A DNA stretch of 40,414 nt from the NCBI GenBank assembly GCA_947627915.1, contig CANQXT010000006.1, positions 1-40,414 of the forward strand. Reading direction: 5' to 3'. The notes under the pieces are model-generated. The model saw only the letters and a list, made by a program, of their open reading frames with translations. It did no database searches and had not been told where the DNA came from. Shown one piece after another: positions 8,221-16,537 of this stretch (positions are counted from its first letter, which is position 1; every line of letters starts with the position of its first letter). This DNA is from an uncultured Bacilli bacterium. Its GTDB lineage: Bacteria; Bacillota_I; Bacilli_A; RF39; UBA660. The position numbers and the translations under genes were made by a program.

Positions 8221-8312
8221 TGGCGGAGGAAAAGGGATTCGAACCCCTGCGCCAGTTACCCGACCTTCCGGTTTTCAAGACCGGTCCCTTCAACCAACTT
8301 GGGTATTCCTCC
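8221..8312 (-). tRNA. tRNA-Ser (anticodon TGA)
   Basis: A 92-nt class II tRNA with a long variable arm; acceptor GGAGGAA; anticodon stem CCGGT/ACCGG with loop CTTGAAA; CCA encoded. It is first in the minus-strand tRNA operon. Confidence 0.95.
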
Positions 8313-8331
8313 ATCTCCAAAGAACAAGTAG

Positions 8332-8361
8332 ATTATACCACATAAGAAAACTATATGTCAA
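8332..8361 (-). promoter_or_regulatory. Promoter of the tRNA-Ser/fMet/Asp/Phe operon
   Basis: On the minus strand, consensus TTGACA (8356-8361), an 18-nt spacer and TATAAT (8332-8337) with TGG in front. It lies 20 nt before tRNA-Ser. Confidence 0.85.
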
Positions 8362-8394
8362 CAATAATAAGTTAAAAAAAATAACAAAAAGTAC

Positions 8395-8423
8395 TTGCAA
8401 TTATTCCTAAAACATATTATAAT
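8395..8423 (+). promoter_or_regulatory. Promoter of tRNA-Leu
   Basis: TTGCAA (8395-8400), 17-nt spacer, TATAAT (8418-8423), followed 33 nt later by the tRNA. Confidence 0.8.
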
Positions 8424-8455
8424 CAATATTGTCTTAAACATTTAAGACTGTGCCT

Positions 8456-8544
8456 GCCCAAGTGGCGGAATAGGTAGACGCACAGGACTTAAAATCCTGC
8501 GAGATTCAACCCTCGTGCCGGTTCAAGTCCGGCCTTGGGCACCA
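8456..8544 (+). tRNA. tRNA-Leu (anticodon TAA)
   Basis: An 89-nt class II tRNA: acceptor GCCCAAG with CTTGGGC, anticodon loop CTTAAAA, long variable arm, T loop TTCAAGT, CCA encoded. Confidence 0.95.
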
Positions 8545-8556
8545 CTTTGAATGTTG

Positions 8557-8579
8557 ACTCTCTTTATGGGAGTTTTTTT
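8557..8579 (+). terminator. tRNA-Leu terminator
   Basis: Stem ACTCTC / GGGAGT with a TTTA loop and a T7 run, just after the tRNA. Confidence 0.8.
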
Positions 8580-8635
8580 ATGCGATTGTATTATAAAATA
8601 TTAAAAAAGAAATATACTATTTTATTAAATATACT

Positions 8636-8995
8636 TCATTTTTGCTTATTATAATATTGTATTTTTTCTTCTATCCAATTATCTAAATTTTCTTTTAATG
8701 GCAAAAATCCCTTTCTTGTTTCTTTAATTGGGGAATTATTATTATCAGCTTTATAATTTATATTTTTTATTGATAGTTTTAACTGTAAATTTTCTTCATC
8801 AACATCTAATACTTGGCAATAAATTGTTTCACCAATTTTAACATAATCATGAATATCTTTAACATAATCAAAAGATACTTCAGATATATGAATAAGTCCG
8901 TCATACCATGGATCAACATTAACAAATATACCGTATTTTTCAATTCCTGTAACTTGTCCCTTTATAATGTCATCAACTTTATAATCCTCTGTCAT
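8636..8995 (-). CDS. S1-domain RNA-binding protein (YugI / general stress protein 13 type)
   Basis: 119 residues. The first 77 form one S1 OB-fold domain: KVDDIIKGQVTGIEKYGIFV, then GLIHISEVSF and the closing strand LQLKLSIKNIN. The charged tail (residues 80-119) is not conserved-looking. Such small S1 proteins (YugI/GSP13, CvfD) associate with ribosomes or mRNA and act in translation or stress control; this is family knowledge. The ribosome site TAGGAG precedes ATG 8995. It is divergent from the NifU-like gene, sharing an 80-bp spacer. Confidence 0.85.
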   Translation of the reverse strand: MTEDYKVDDIIKGQVTGIEKYGIFVNVDPWYDGLIHISEVSFDYVKDIHDYVKIGETIYCQVLDVDEENLQLKLSIKNINYKADNNNSPIKETRKGFLPLKENLDNWIEEKIQYYNKQK

Positions 8996-9032
8996 AAATA
9001 CTCCTACACCATTAGTATATCATATATTTTTC

Positions 9033-9061
9033 TTTACTTCCAAAAAAATGTCACTTATAAT
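9033..9061 (+). promoter_or_regulatory. Promoter of the NifU-like gene, giving a very short leader
   Basis: TTTACT (9033-9038), 17-nt spacer, TATAAT (9056-9061). Transcription would start near 9068, only about 10 nt before the ATG, and no good ribosome binding site is seen in between. Confidence 0.5.
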
Positions 9062-9077
9062 AATGTTGTGATTAATT

Positions 9078-9320
9078 ATGGAAGAAAAAAATAATATTGA
9101 AGAAAAAATAAAAGAAATGATTACCAATATAAACCCATATCTCAATATGGATGGTGGCAATATGGAATTTATTAAATATGAAGATAATTATCTTTATATT
9201 AAATTAACCGGTAATTGCAATAATTGTCTTTTAAGAAACGAAGAAATAGACAATGGTTTATTAGAAATGTTTCAAGAAGAAATACCTGAAATTAAAGGAA
9301 TTATAAACATCCCCTTATAA
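9078..9320 (+). CDS. NifU-like Fe-S cluster scaffold protein (YutI type)
   Basis: 80 residues matching the NifU C-terminal domain: an INPYLNMDGGNMEFIKYED segment and the cluster-binding CxxC in GNCNNCLLR (residues 46-54). Usually the second Cys is followed by Pro; here it is Leu. These proteins hold and pass on iron-sulphur clusters. The 3' end overlaps the convergent YutH-like gene by 6 bp. In Bacillus subtilis the yutI homologue also lies in the yut region with yutH and yutD, so the neighbourhood supports the call. The leader appears very short. Confidence 0.85.
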   Translation: MEEKNNIEEKIKEMITNINPYLNMDGGNMEFIKYEDNYLYIKLTGNCNNCLLRNEEIDNGLLEMFQEEIPEIKGIINIPL

Positions 9321-10244
9321 TTCTTTTTTTATGATCCAATCTATTCTTTCTAAACTCGTATATTTACTTATTTCAATATATGCTTGTTTTAAAAATTCTT
9401 CATACTCATCTACTTTATTAATAATTTTCAACAATTTTTGCTCATCACCATTATTATTCATAACATCTTCATAAGCATCAAAATAATAAGTTGGGTATAA
9501 CAAACGAGCATACAACATATGATAACTATATGGTGTTAATTTTTTCATTTTTAAATATGTCATCAAATCTAAAATACTATCTTCATCGTTAAAAAATTCT
9601 ACTTTTAAATATTCTGCTATATCACGAACTTCTAAATCAAAAATAAAACTCAACGGATTTAAATAATTTAGATTAGTATTAGGATAAAAAATTCTTCTAT
9701 GCGAAAGAACAATATTATCTTTATCACTTAATCCAATCACAGTATTGATTTTATTTACATAACTGATTGCATTTTCAGAAAGACCAACATAATAACTAAA
9801 AGAATTTATAATTATTTCTTTATCTTTTCCTAATTCTCTTATTTGATATTCAAAATAATCTATTTTTTTACTCCAAAGATTACCCCAGTTATTTCGATAT
9901 AGCTTACTATTAGCATTATTTAATTTCAATTTAGCAATATTATCACATATTGAAATAAAATTAATAGTCTCATCTTTTATAGCATTTAATTTTAATAATA
10001 TATAATAATTATCCCCAATTTTAGTTAACAAATTACCTTGAATATTATATATTAAATCGTGTACTCTAAAACCTTTAAATTTTAATTCATTACATATAGT
10101 AATAATATCTTTTAATTCATCTTCTGTTCTATTAAAAAAAACAAAATAAAAATAATCACCATAATATTTAAATGATGTATAAGTGCTTTCTTCCTTTACT
10201 TCTTCTAAATCAAAATTGTAATAATAATTAATAATTTCTTTCAT
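9315..10244 (-). CDS. YutH/CotS-like phosphotransferase-fold protein
   Basis: 309 residues. The pattern is that of the aminoglycoside-phosphotransferase/CotS fold: an N-terminal beta-rich lobe (residues 20-90), then a helical lobe with the signature segment NIVLSHRRIFYPNTNLNYLN and PLSFIFDLEVRDIAEYLKVE. In active kinases the first is HGDxHxxN and the second contains the metal-binding Asp. Here the HGD is replaced by SHRR, so it is probably a pseudokinase, as in Bacillus YutH, a spore-coat associated protein. Its neighbours (NifU-like, YutD, YunB) match the Bacillus yut/yun cluster, which is the main support for the assignment. Confidence 0.55.
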   Translation of the reverse strand: MKEIINYYYNFDLEEVKEESTYTSFKYYGDYFYFVFFNRTEDELKDIITICNELKFKGFRVHDLIYNIQGNLLTKIGDNYYILLKLNAIKDETINFISICDNIAKLKLNNANSKLYRNNWGNLWSKKIDYFEYQIRELGKDKEIIINSFSYYVGLSENAISYVNKINTVIGLSDKDNIVLSHRRIFYPNTNLNYLNPLSFIFDLEVRDIAEYLKVEFFNDEDSILDLMTYLKMKKLTPYSYHMLYARLLYPTYYFDAYEDVMNNNGDEQKLLKIINKVDEYEEFLKQAYIEISKYTSLERIDWIIKKEL

Positions 10245-10261
10245 ATCCTAATATCATAATA

Positions 10262-10296
10262 TGAAAAAAACCGAGAATATTTTACTCAGTTTTATT
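10262..10296 (-). terminator. Terminator of the repeat-protein gene
   Basis: Read on the minus strand, AAAACTGAG and CTCGGTTTT form a stem with one mismatch, then a T run. It sits between the repeat-protein stop and the YutH-like start, so the latter may need its own promoter or readthrough. Confidence 0.6.
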
Positions 10297-11557
10297 TTTT
10301 TTCTAATTCCTTTTCAAATTTTTGAACTAAAGCATCAAACATATTTTCACAAGCTTGCATAAATGCTTCTTTTTGTTCAGCAAAAGGATTAATATTATTT
10401 AAATCAGTAGTTGGATTATTAACAGGAGTACTCTCTACAACTGGAGATGCTATATTGGAATTTGGTATATTTACATCTGGCATAACCGGATTATTAACTG
10501 GTTCACTTACACCAACATTTACTTCTGTATTTAATGGTGTTTGTTCTAAACTAGGACTATTTACTGGTTCAGATGTATTATTTATTGTTGGTCCAACTTC
10601 AACTGTAGGGATTGGATTAATATCTACTTGTGGAGTTTGAACTGGTGTTGGTTCAACGATTGGTTGGTTTAAATTAATTTGAGGTTCAACATAAGATTCA
10701 ACACTTGGTTCTACACTTGGTTCAACACTTGGTTGTGGAGCAATATCAACAGGTTGTGCTGGATTTACAACTGAATCAGGATTTGATACAGGATTAACAT
10801 TTGGTTCTACATTAATTGTTGGGTTTACAACTGGTTGGTCAACTGGACTAACTGGAGCATCAGGTGTTACAGGAGTCACAGGAGTTACTGGTGTTACAGG
10901 TTCAACTGATACCGGTTCAGAATTAACTGGCTCTGGATTAACAATTGGAGCGCTCATATATACTGAATTTACTGTATCTGTAGGATTTACTGTTGAATTT
11001 ACTGTTGAATTTACTGTTGAATTTACTGTTGAATTTACTGTTGAATTTACTGTTGAATTTACTGTTGGTTGTACAGGTTCTACTTGTTGTACTTGAGGTA
11101 TTGGTTCTGGTTGCACTATATTTTGAGAAACATTTTCAACATTATTATTTGGCATAACATTATTAATTTGATTATCACTAACTGGTGTAGAATTTACATT
11201 ACTAGCAGTTTCTACTTGATAAGCATTTTTAAGAGCATCAAAAGAAGGTACTGGTAAAGTTAATTGTGTATAATAAATATCATCAGCTTTAATTTCATTA
11301 TTTAAAGCAATACATTCAACTTTTTGACCAGCAATAATATTTTTTAAATATTCTTTTACTAATTGCCACTCCTCTTGATCATTAATTTTTACTAATTTAT
11401 CTTGATCTAATTTGCAAACTAAAATAATAGGAAGTCCCATAGATCCATTCATTTCATTATCTAATACAACATAACTTGCATTATTTGTTTTAAACGCATT
11501 TAAGATTGGTTTCTCAACTACTCCACCTGAAACCAAATTTAATTTTATTTTTCCCAT
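10292..11557 (-). CDS. Low-complexity Pro/Val/Asn/Ser/Thr repeat protein
   Basis: 421 residues in three parts: a folded N-terminal domain (about 1-115, starting MGKIKLNLVSGGVVEKPILN), a long disordered centre (about 115-385) built from short repeats (VNST in tandem, TPVTPVTP, SVEPSVEP, and many PVVNP-like phrases), and a short acidic/basic C-terminal helix (EAFMQACENMFDALVQKFEKELEKK region, a likely coiled coil). There is no signal peptide, so it is probably cytoplasmic, acting as a tether between two folded ends. I do not recognise the N-terminal domain. It has its own promoter (11589-11617). The repeats are prone to copy-number change. Confidence 0.7.
   Translation of the reverse strand: MGKIKLNLVSGGVVEKPILNAFKTNNASYVVLDNEMNGSMGLPIILVCKLDQDKLVKINDQEEWQLVKEYLKNIIAGQKVECIALNNEIKADDIYYTQLTLPVPSFDALKNAYQVETASNVNSTPVSDNQINNVMPNNNVENVSQNIVQPEPIPQVQQVEPVQPTVNSTVNSTVNSTVNSTVNSTVNSTVNPTDTVNSVYMSAPIVNPEPVNSEPVSVEPVTPVTPVTPVTPDAPVSPVDQPVVNPTINVEPNVNPVSNPDSVVNPAQPVDIAPQPSVEPSVEPSVESYVEPQINLNQPIVEPTPVQTPQVDINPIPTVEVGPTINNTSEPVNSPSLEQTPLNTEVNVGVSEPVNNPVMPDVNIPNSNIASPVVESTPVNNPTTDLNNINPFAEQKEAFMQACENMFDALVQKFEKELEKK
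10989..11060 (-). repeat. 12-bp tandem repeat (six perfect copies) coding VNST
   Basis: Unit actgttgaattt on the plus strand, starting at 10989, 11001, 11013, 11025, 11037 and 11049, followed by a degenerate copy at 11061. Each unit adds four residues, so copy changes keep the frame. Confidence 0.95.
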
Positions 11558-11588
11558 TTTTAGTCAATCCCTTCGTACTATCTATATC

Positions 11589-11617
11589 ATTATAACAAAA
11601 CAATTATGTTTTTTCAA
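11589..11617 (-). promoter_or_regulatory. Promoter of the repeat-protein gene
   Basis: On the minus strand TTGAAA (11612-11617), 17-nt spacer, TATAAT (11589-11594), 32 nt before the start codon. Confidence 0.7.
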
Positions 11618-11632
11618 TTGTATTTTATCTAA

Positions 11633-11905
11633 TTATAATTTTTTTAAAATAAAATATTTGCATCCATAAGCACATTTATTTTGAATATAATCATCAACAT
11701 TATCTATATTATTATGTTCTTTACAATTCTTATTTTCTTTATTATAAAATCCTTTTAAACGTACTTTACCATATGCAAAATCTCCCACTATAAAATCAAA
11801 GTTATCAAAATAATCAGTAACTATTTCATTTAAGTCTAAAGTCTTTATTAAATCTCCTGTATCTTTTAAGATTTCATATTCCTTATCACTTATTTTTATA
11901 TTCAT
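11633..11905 (-). CDS. yutD: YutD-family conserved protein (DUF1027)
   Basis: 90 residues with the diagnostic YutD pattern: FDFIVGDFAYGKVRLKGFY (residues 36-54) and, after a variable loop, VDDYIQNKCAYGCKYFILK. The two Cys in KCAYGCKYF are typical. The function is unknown, but the gene is conserved across Bacilli, usually near yutC/yunB, and here it lies three genes from a YunB homologue. It is 9 nt downstream of the next gene, so it is probably the last gene of an operon running from 14358. The start is preceded by GGAGGG. Confidence 0.85.
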   Translation of the reverse strand: MNIKISDKEYEILKDTGDLIKTLDLNEIVTDYFDNFDFIVGDFAYGKVRLKGFYNKENKNCKEHNNIDNVDDYIQNKCAYGCKYFILKKL

Positions 11906-11914
11906 TTAACCCTC

Positions 11915-12751
11915 CTAAAATGCTAAAACACTAACAACAGCAATCACCATAATTGTCGTAACTATAACACTCATAATAAGTAGTATATCTACATAACCAT
12001 TACCTGTCGTAATGGGATGATTTTTTCTATATATAGCCTCCAATTTTTCTTTTAATAAATAATCTTTATTAATAGCATTTTCACTAATATCTAAAGAATC
12101 ATATATTTGTTTATTTAAATTTTTAACTTCATCATTGTTCATTTTACTTAAATCAGCAACACTTATATTAAATTGTTTATAGACATCAAACTCTAACAAT
12201 TGCTTTTCTGGAACATTTTCTTTTTTACTATCAATAGTTAATTTTTGCTTATAGTATTCTGCTATTTCATATGGATCATCAGCATATTTATAATTTATAG
12301 ATATACGATAAGCATTTGGACAACCAGGGGTATATAATAATTCAAAGAAATTCTTTTGTTCTTCATCAGTTACCCCAAAATTAACTCTTTTTATTGTGAA
12401 TAAGTCAATTAAACATTTTTGAACTTCAATAAAATATATATTATCTTCTTTATCAACTACATTCATATTTTTTTTATATATTTTATAAAAACCATCAATT
12501 AATCTTTTTAAATTATTAATTTCTGTAATAGTAGCGCCATATTTCATAAGATTTTCATCTAAAGCATCTTCATTTTTGATTGAAAATGGATTAATTATAT
12601 CAAGTTCACTATAAATATTAATAAGCATTCTTATAACTACAACTAAAAAAGAATTATATAAAATACTTTCTTGTTTATTTTTACTTTCTAAATAATCATT
12701 TATTGCTTTTTCAAACGCTTCATTTACAAAATATGTTTTCACACGACTCAC
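11915..12751 (-). CDS. Tail-anchored hypothetical protein
   Basis: 278 residues, mainly helical, with a single hydrophobic segment at the very C terminus (about 252-277, YVDILLIMSVIVTTIMVIAV and on), preceded by a basic stretch. That is the layout of a tail-anchored membrane protein with its body in the cytoplasm. No enzymatic motif is seen; a lone Cys-Pro (YTPGCPNAY, residues about 139-147) is the only striking feature. It sits between yunB and yutD in one transcriptional direction with short gaps (15 and 9 nt). I do not recognise the family. Confidence 0.65.
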   Translation of the reverse strand: MSRVKTYFVNEAFEKAINDYLESKNKQESILYNSFLVVVIRMLINIYSELDIINPFSIKNEDALDENLMKYGATITEINNLKRLIDGFYKIYKKNMNVVDKEDNIYFIEVQKCLIDLFTIKRVNFGVTDEEQKNFFELLYTPGCPNAYRISINYKYADDPYEIAEYYKQKLTIDSKKENVPEKQLLEFDVYKQFNISVADLSKMNNDEVKNLNKQIYDSLDISENAINKDYLLKEKLEAIYRKNHPITTGNGYVDILLIMSVIVTTIMVIAVVSVLAF

Positions 12752-12766
12752 CCTATTTTAAGTATA

Positions 12767-13513
12767 TCACACATTTTCTATTAAAGGAAGATTAAATAAA
12801 CTACTATTTGCTTCATATCCATTACCATATATAGAGGGAACACTACCATTAACAACCATTGCGCCAATTAAAATATCATAAACAAAATTACTCTCATCTT
12901 CTTTAAGTGGGGTAATGATTGTTTTTTTTAGTTCCGTCACCACATAAATTTCTAATAAAGCATTGTTAAAGCCATAACTTCTTACTTTTGTCTTAATATT
13001 AGTTAAAAGGGTTTCATTGAATGCTACTAAAACAGGAATTTTAGGTCCTAAACTATTTAAAAAAATATTATTACTTGTGACAAAAAAAGGAACATTTAAA
13101 ATTAAACCAAAGGGACCACTTTCTAAATACTTATCATATGTTTGAACATTAATTTTACCATTTTCTAAATCATTAACGCTTTTTTTTAAAAGAACTGCTA
13201 TATCATTTAATATTTGATAAGTCTTTTCTAGATTATAATTTACGGTTAATATTTCTCCCCGACTATTTTTAGTTATTTCTAATATATCATTAATATTTTC
13301 TTTAGTTATTATATCTTTAGTTATCTTTTCATCAAATATTTGATATAAATATTTATTAATTTTAGCATCAATTAAAACAGTTATTTTTTTATTACTATTT
13401 TTAGTATATCCTAGAAATAAAATTATTGCCCCTAAAATAGCACAAAAAAATACAACAAACATTCTATTTATTGTATTTTTCTTTTTATTAGTTTTTAACT
13501 TAATCTTCTTCAT
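12767..13513 (-). CDS. yunB: YunB-like sporulation protein
   Basis: 248 residues: a basic N terminus, one transmembrane helix (about 18-38), then an exterior domain. The order of conserved phrases follows YunB: IDAKINKYLYQIFDEKI, NSRGEILTVNYNLEKTYQI, SGPFGLILNVPFF, LGPKIPVLV, SYGFNNALLEIYV and AMVVNGSVPSIYG. In Bacillus subtilis YunB is made in the mother cell under sigma-E and affects spore formation; its biochemical role is not known. Position near yutD matches Bacillus order. It suggests that this bacterium sporulates, or descends from spore formers. Confidence 0.8.
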   Translation of the reverse strand: MKKIKLKTNKKKNTINRMFVVFFCAILGAIILFLGYTKNSNKKITVLIDAKINKYLYQIFDEKITKDIITKENINDILEITKNSRGEILTVNYNLEKTYQILNDIAVLLKKSVNDLENGKINVQTYDKYLESGPFGLILNVPFFVTSNNIFLNSLGPKIPVLVAFNETLLTNIKTKVRSYGFNNALLEIYVVTELKKTIITPLKEDESNFVYDILIGAMVVNGSVPSIYGNGYEANSSLFNLPLIENV

Positions 13514-13521
13514 ATTATATT

Positions 13522-14358
13522 TTATGAAAAGAATAAAATTTTAATTAATAAAACCAAACCAACTGCAAAAATAAGGGAAATTAAAACAATTGCAACTTTA
13601 ATAAAACTATTACCATTATTAATATCTTTAGCAAAATTTGTATCTTCTTCTAAATCTTTATTAGCAATAGAATTTGAATTAGTATAAAAAGAATTAGTTA
13701 AAGTAATTTCATTATCATCTTTTTCTTCTTTACTTTCATCTTTTTCTTTAACTTCTTCTTTATCTTCTGTTTTTATTTCTGAAACATTATCAAGATCTTC
13801 TTTTAATCCCTCTAACACTTCAGTATCATCACTACCTTTTAAATCACTCAATAAATCTAAATCTAAATTAGTTTTAGAGTTTTTTTCATTAAAAGCAATT
13901 GTATTTATTAAACTTTCTAATTCTTCACTTTTGGGAATTTCTTTTTCCTCTTTTTCTTCTTTAGCTACATTTAAACTATTCAAAATATCATATTGGGTAT
14001 TTTTAATTTTCTTTAGTCTTTCTTCTTCATAATTCTCTGTTTTATTTTCTTTGGCTTTTTCTAAAACAACATTAATATCATATTCTTTAGTAATTTCTTT
14101 TTCTTCAACTTCTTCATTTGTTTCTTCTAAACGAATACTTTTTCTTTTGGGAATTTCATTGTATTTAGTATCTAAAATTTTTTTTATTTTTTCAACATCT
14201 ATTTCTGCTTTAGTTTCTCCTAAAACAGTACTATTACTTTTTATTTCATAATTATCAATATCATTTTTATTTATTTCTTTATATAAATCTTCATTTTTTT
14301 TAGTCCTAGAAGTAGGAATTTCTTCTTCTTCATAGTATTTATTCATTCGTGTTTCCAT
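13522..14358 (-). CDS. Acidic, coiled protein with C-terminal membrane anchor
   Basis: 278 residues. The first 250 are highly charged and rich in Glu, Lys and Asp, with low complexity (KEEKEEKEIPKSEELE; DKEEVKEKDESKEEKDDNE), probably disordered or coiled coil. The last 25 residues (SFIKVAIVLISLIFAVGLVL and on) form one transmembrane helix. There is no signal peptide, so the charged part should face the cytoplasm. AGAGGTGT precedes the ATG. It is the first gene of a run with yunB, the tail-anchored protein and yutD, only 8 nt from yunB. A scaffolding or divisome/sporulation-septum role is conceivable but unsupported. Confidence 0.65.
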   Translation of the reverse strand: METRMNKYYEEEEIPTSRTKKNEDLYKEINKNDIDNYEIKSNSTVLGETKAEIDVEKIKKILDTKYNEIPKRKSIRLEETNEEVEEKEITKEYDINVVLEKAKENKTENYEEERLKKIKNTQYDILNSLNVAKEEKEEKEIPKSEELESLINTIAFNEKNSKTNLDLDLLSDLKGSDDTEVLEGLKEDLDNVSEIKTEDKEEVKEKDESKEEKDDNEITLTNSFYTNSNSIANKDLEEDTNFAKDINNGNSFIKVAIVLISLIFAVGLVLLIKILFFS

Positions 14359-14440
14359 AATAACACCTCTAACATAATAATAACATATCCCCTCTTTATT
14401 TAAAAGTTAAATCCATCATTATTTGACATTTAAAGTCAAT

Positions 14441-16252
14441 TTATTCGACCGTAACTGATTTTGCTAAATTTCTTGGTTTGTCAATATCACAATTTCGTAA
14501 TTTAGCTACTTCATATGATATTAATTGTAAAGGAATAATAGCTAATAATGGATTAATATATTTATTTATATCTTTAACTTTAATAATCTCATTAGCAAAT
14601 TCAAAATCATTTATTAAATCATCAATAGTAATTAAAATAACATAAGCTCCTCTTGCTTTTACTTCTTTAATATTACTAATTGTTTTTAAATAAATATCTT
14701 TATCAGTTATAATTGCTATAACTTTTGTTTTATCGCTTATTAAAGAAATTGTTCCGTGCTTTAATTCACCAGCTTGATATGCTTCACTATGAATGTATGA
14801 TATTTCTTTTAATTTTAAACTACCTTCCATACCAATAGCATAGTCTATACCCCTACCAATAAAGAAAATATCTTCATCTTGATATATTTTTTTGGCAATA
14901 GCAGAATATTTTTTTTCATCTGTTATTAATTCTTGCAAATAATTTGGTGTTTTTTTTAAATCTAGTAAAAGTTCTTGTAATTTATCCTTGGTAATTAAAT
15001 CTCTATCATATTGTAATTTTAAATTTAATAATATTAACATTAAGACTTGTAATAAATAAGCTTTAGTGGTAGCAACAGCAACTTCAACACCAGCCTTAAT
15101 ATACAAAATATGATCTACTTCTCTTGCAATAGTGGATGAGACAACATTAACAATACCTAATGTATCAATTCCATCGGCCTTAGCTTTTCTTAAAGATGCA
15201 ATTGTATCAGCCGTTTCCCCTGATTGACTAATTAAAATAACTAAAGTTTTTTCATCATAAAATACTTTTTTATAACGATATTCACTAGCAACTTCCACTA
15301 ATACTTCAATATTAGCATCATTTTCCATAATGTATTTGCCAATTAAACCAGCATGCATTGCTGAACCACAAGCAACAATATGAATTTTATTATACTTATT
15401 TAAATTAGGCATTTTAGTTAAAAAATCATCAACATTAAGAAAATCATTTAATGTATTTCTAAATACTAATGGTTCTTCATTAATTTCTTTTAACATATAA
15501 TGATCATAACCACATTTATCTTGATTATCAATATTCCAATTTACCTCAGAAATATCTTTAGTAATTTCTTGTAATTTATTATTATAGAAAAGAACTTTAT
15601 CTTTACTTAATTTAATTATTTCTTTATTATCAATAATAACATATTTTTTAGTAAAATTAGTTATTGCAGAAACATCTGACGCAATTAAATTTTCTTCTTT
15701 TCCTAATCCTATTATTAAAGGACTATCATTTTTTGTGGCATATAACGTTTCTAAATCATCATCAAAAATTATACCTAAAGCATAGCTTCCTTCAATATAA
15801 GTTTGAAATTCTTTTATAACTTCTAAATTATTATTATTATTTTGTTTTTTTAAATAATCAAGTAATGCACAAGCAACTTCGGTATCCGTTGCACTTTGAA
15901 AAGTATATCCTTCTTTTATTAATTTACTTTTTAACTCTAAATAATTTTCAATAATACCATTATGGACAATTGTAACCTTTCCTACTTTATGAGGATGAGA
16001 ATTAATGTCTGTTGCATCTCCATGAGTTGCCCATCTAGTATGAGCTATACCTAAATTACTAACAATATCTTCTTTAATATTTTCTTCAAGATTACTTATT
16101 CTACCTGCTTTTTTAACTATATTTACTTTATTGTCCAAAACATAAGCTATTCCTGATGAATCATACCCCCTATACTCTAAAGCTTTTAAATTATCAATTA
16201 AACTTTTTTGGATACTTATTTTTTTCCCTACATATCCAACAATTCCACACAT
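14441..16252 (-). CDS. glmS: Glutamine-fructose-6-phosphate aminotransferase
   Basis: Makes glucosamine-6-phosphate from fructose-6-phosphate and glutamine, the first step towards UDP-GlcNAc for the wall. At 603 residues it is full length. The N-terminal glutaminase domain starts MCGIVGYVG with nucleophile Cys2, and ALEYRGYDSSG and THGDATDINSHPH follow. Two SIS sugar-binding domains follow (HIVACGSAMHAG; ILISQSGETADT), and the C terminus ends DKPRNLAKSVTVE as expected. GGAGG lies 7 nt before the ATG. The leader carries a glmS ribozyme, so the gene should be shut down when glucosamine-6-phosphate accumulates. Confidence 0.98.
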   Translation of the reverse strand: MCGIVGYVGKKISIQKSLIDNLKALEYRGYDSSGIAYVLDNKVNIVKKAGRISNLEENIKEDIVSNLGIAHTRWATHGDATDINSHPHKVGKVTIVHNGIIENYLELKSKLIKEGYTFQSATDTEVACALLDYLKKQNNNNNLEVIKEFQTYIEGSYALGIIFDDDLETLYATKNDSPLIIGLGKEENLIASDVSAITNFTKKYVIIDNKEIIKLSKDKVLFYNNKLQEITKDISEVNWNIDNQDKCGYDHYMLKEINEEPLVFRNTLNDFLNVDDFLTKMPNLNKYNKIHIVACGSAMHAGLIGKYIMENDANIEVLVEVASEYRYKKVFYDEKTLVILISQSGETADTIASLRKAKADGIDTLGIVNVVSSTIAREVDHILYIKAGVEVAVATTKAYLLQVLMLILLNLKLQYDRDLITKDKLQELLLDLKKTPNYLQELITDEKKYSAIAKKIYQDEDIFFIGRGIDYAIGMEGSLKLKEISYIHSEAYQAGELKHGTISLISDKTKVIAIITDKDIYLKTISNIKEVKARGAYVILITIDDLINDFEFANEIIKVKDINKYINPLLAIIPLQLISYEVAKLRNCDIDKPRNLAKSVTVE

Positions 16253-16330
16253 AAAATTTCCTCCATAGCAAAAATTAAGTGGGATATATTTTTTGTTATA
16301 ATGTTGATTTTATTTTTTATTATATATCTA

Positions 16331-16420
16331 ACGATTTCACTTTTAACCGTAGTAGTACCCGCCGAATATTTCGATTACCTACTATCCTCGTCATCAATTA
16401 AGACCTGGCGCTCAATTAAG
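16331..16420 (-). ncRNA. glmS ribozyme / riboswitch
   Basis: On the minus strand the conserved core is plain: GAGCGCCAGG at the 5' cleavage site, TGATGACGAGGATAGTAGG, then ATCGAAATATTCGGCGGGTA and the closing hairpin ACGGTT/AATCGT. This matches the Bacillus glmS ribozyme, in which glucosamine-6-phosphate acts as cofactor for self-cleavage just 5' of the GCGCC. Cleavage is predicted between 16412 and 16411. About 80 nt separate the ribozyme from the glmS start. Confidence 0.95.
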
Positions 16421-16453
16421 TAATGCATCCTTTCTATACCTTAATCTACTTAT

Positions 16454-16483
16454 AGTATATTATATATTTAGGTATTTGTGCAA
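16454..16483 (-). promoter_or_regulatory. Promoter of glmS
   Basis: On the minus strand TTGCAC (16478-16483), 18-nt spacer, TATACT (16454-16459), about 42 nt upstream of the ribozyme cleavage site. Confidence 0.55.
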
Positions 16484-16537
16484 TCAATATTGGAAAATAA
16501 TATCAAGTTATAATATAATTATATTGGAAGTGATAAA

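Noticed and set aside
8813-9094. Plus-strand open frame opposite the S1-domain gene
   Set aside because: Antisense shadow of a clear S1-domain gene and overlapping the NifU-like start; composition not protein-like.
10980-11065. Tandem 12-bp repeats considered as a CRISPR-like or intergenic repeat array
   Set aside because: Units are contiguous without spacers and lie in frame inside a real gene, coding VNST.
10455-11257. Two plus-strand frames inside the repeat-protein gene
   Set aside because: They are antisense reflections of the low-complexity repeats.
16208-16423. Plus-strand open frame overlapping the start of glmS and its leader
   Set aside because: It is antisense to the glmS ribozyme and the first glmS codons; no ribosome site and no recognisable protein.
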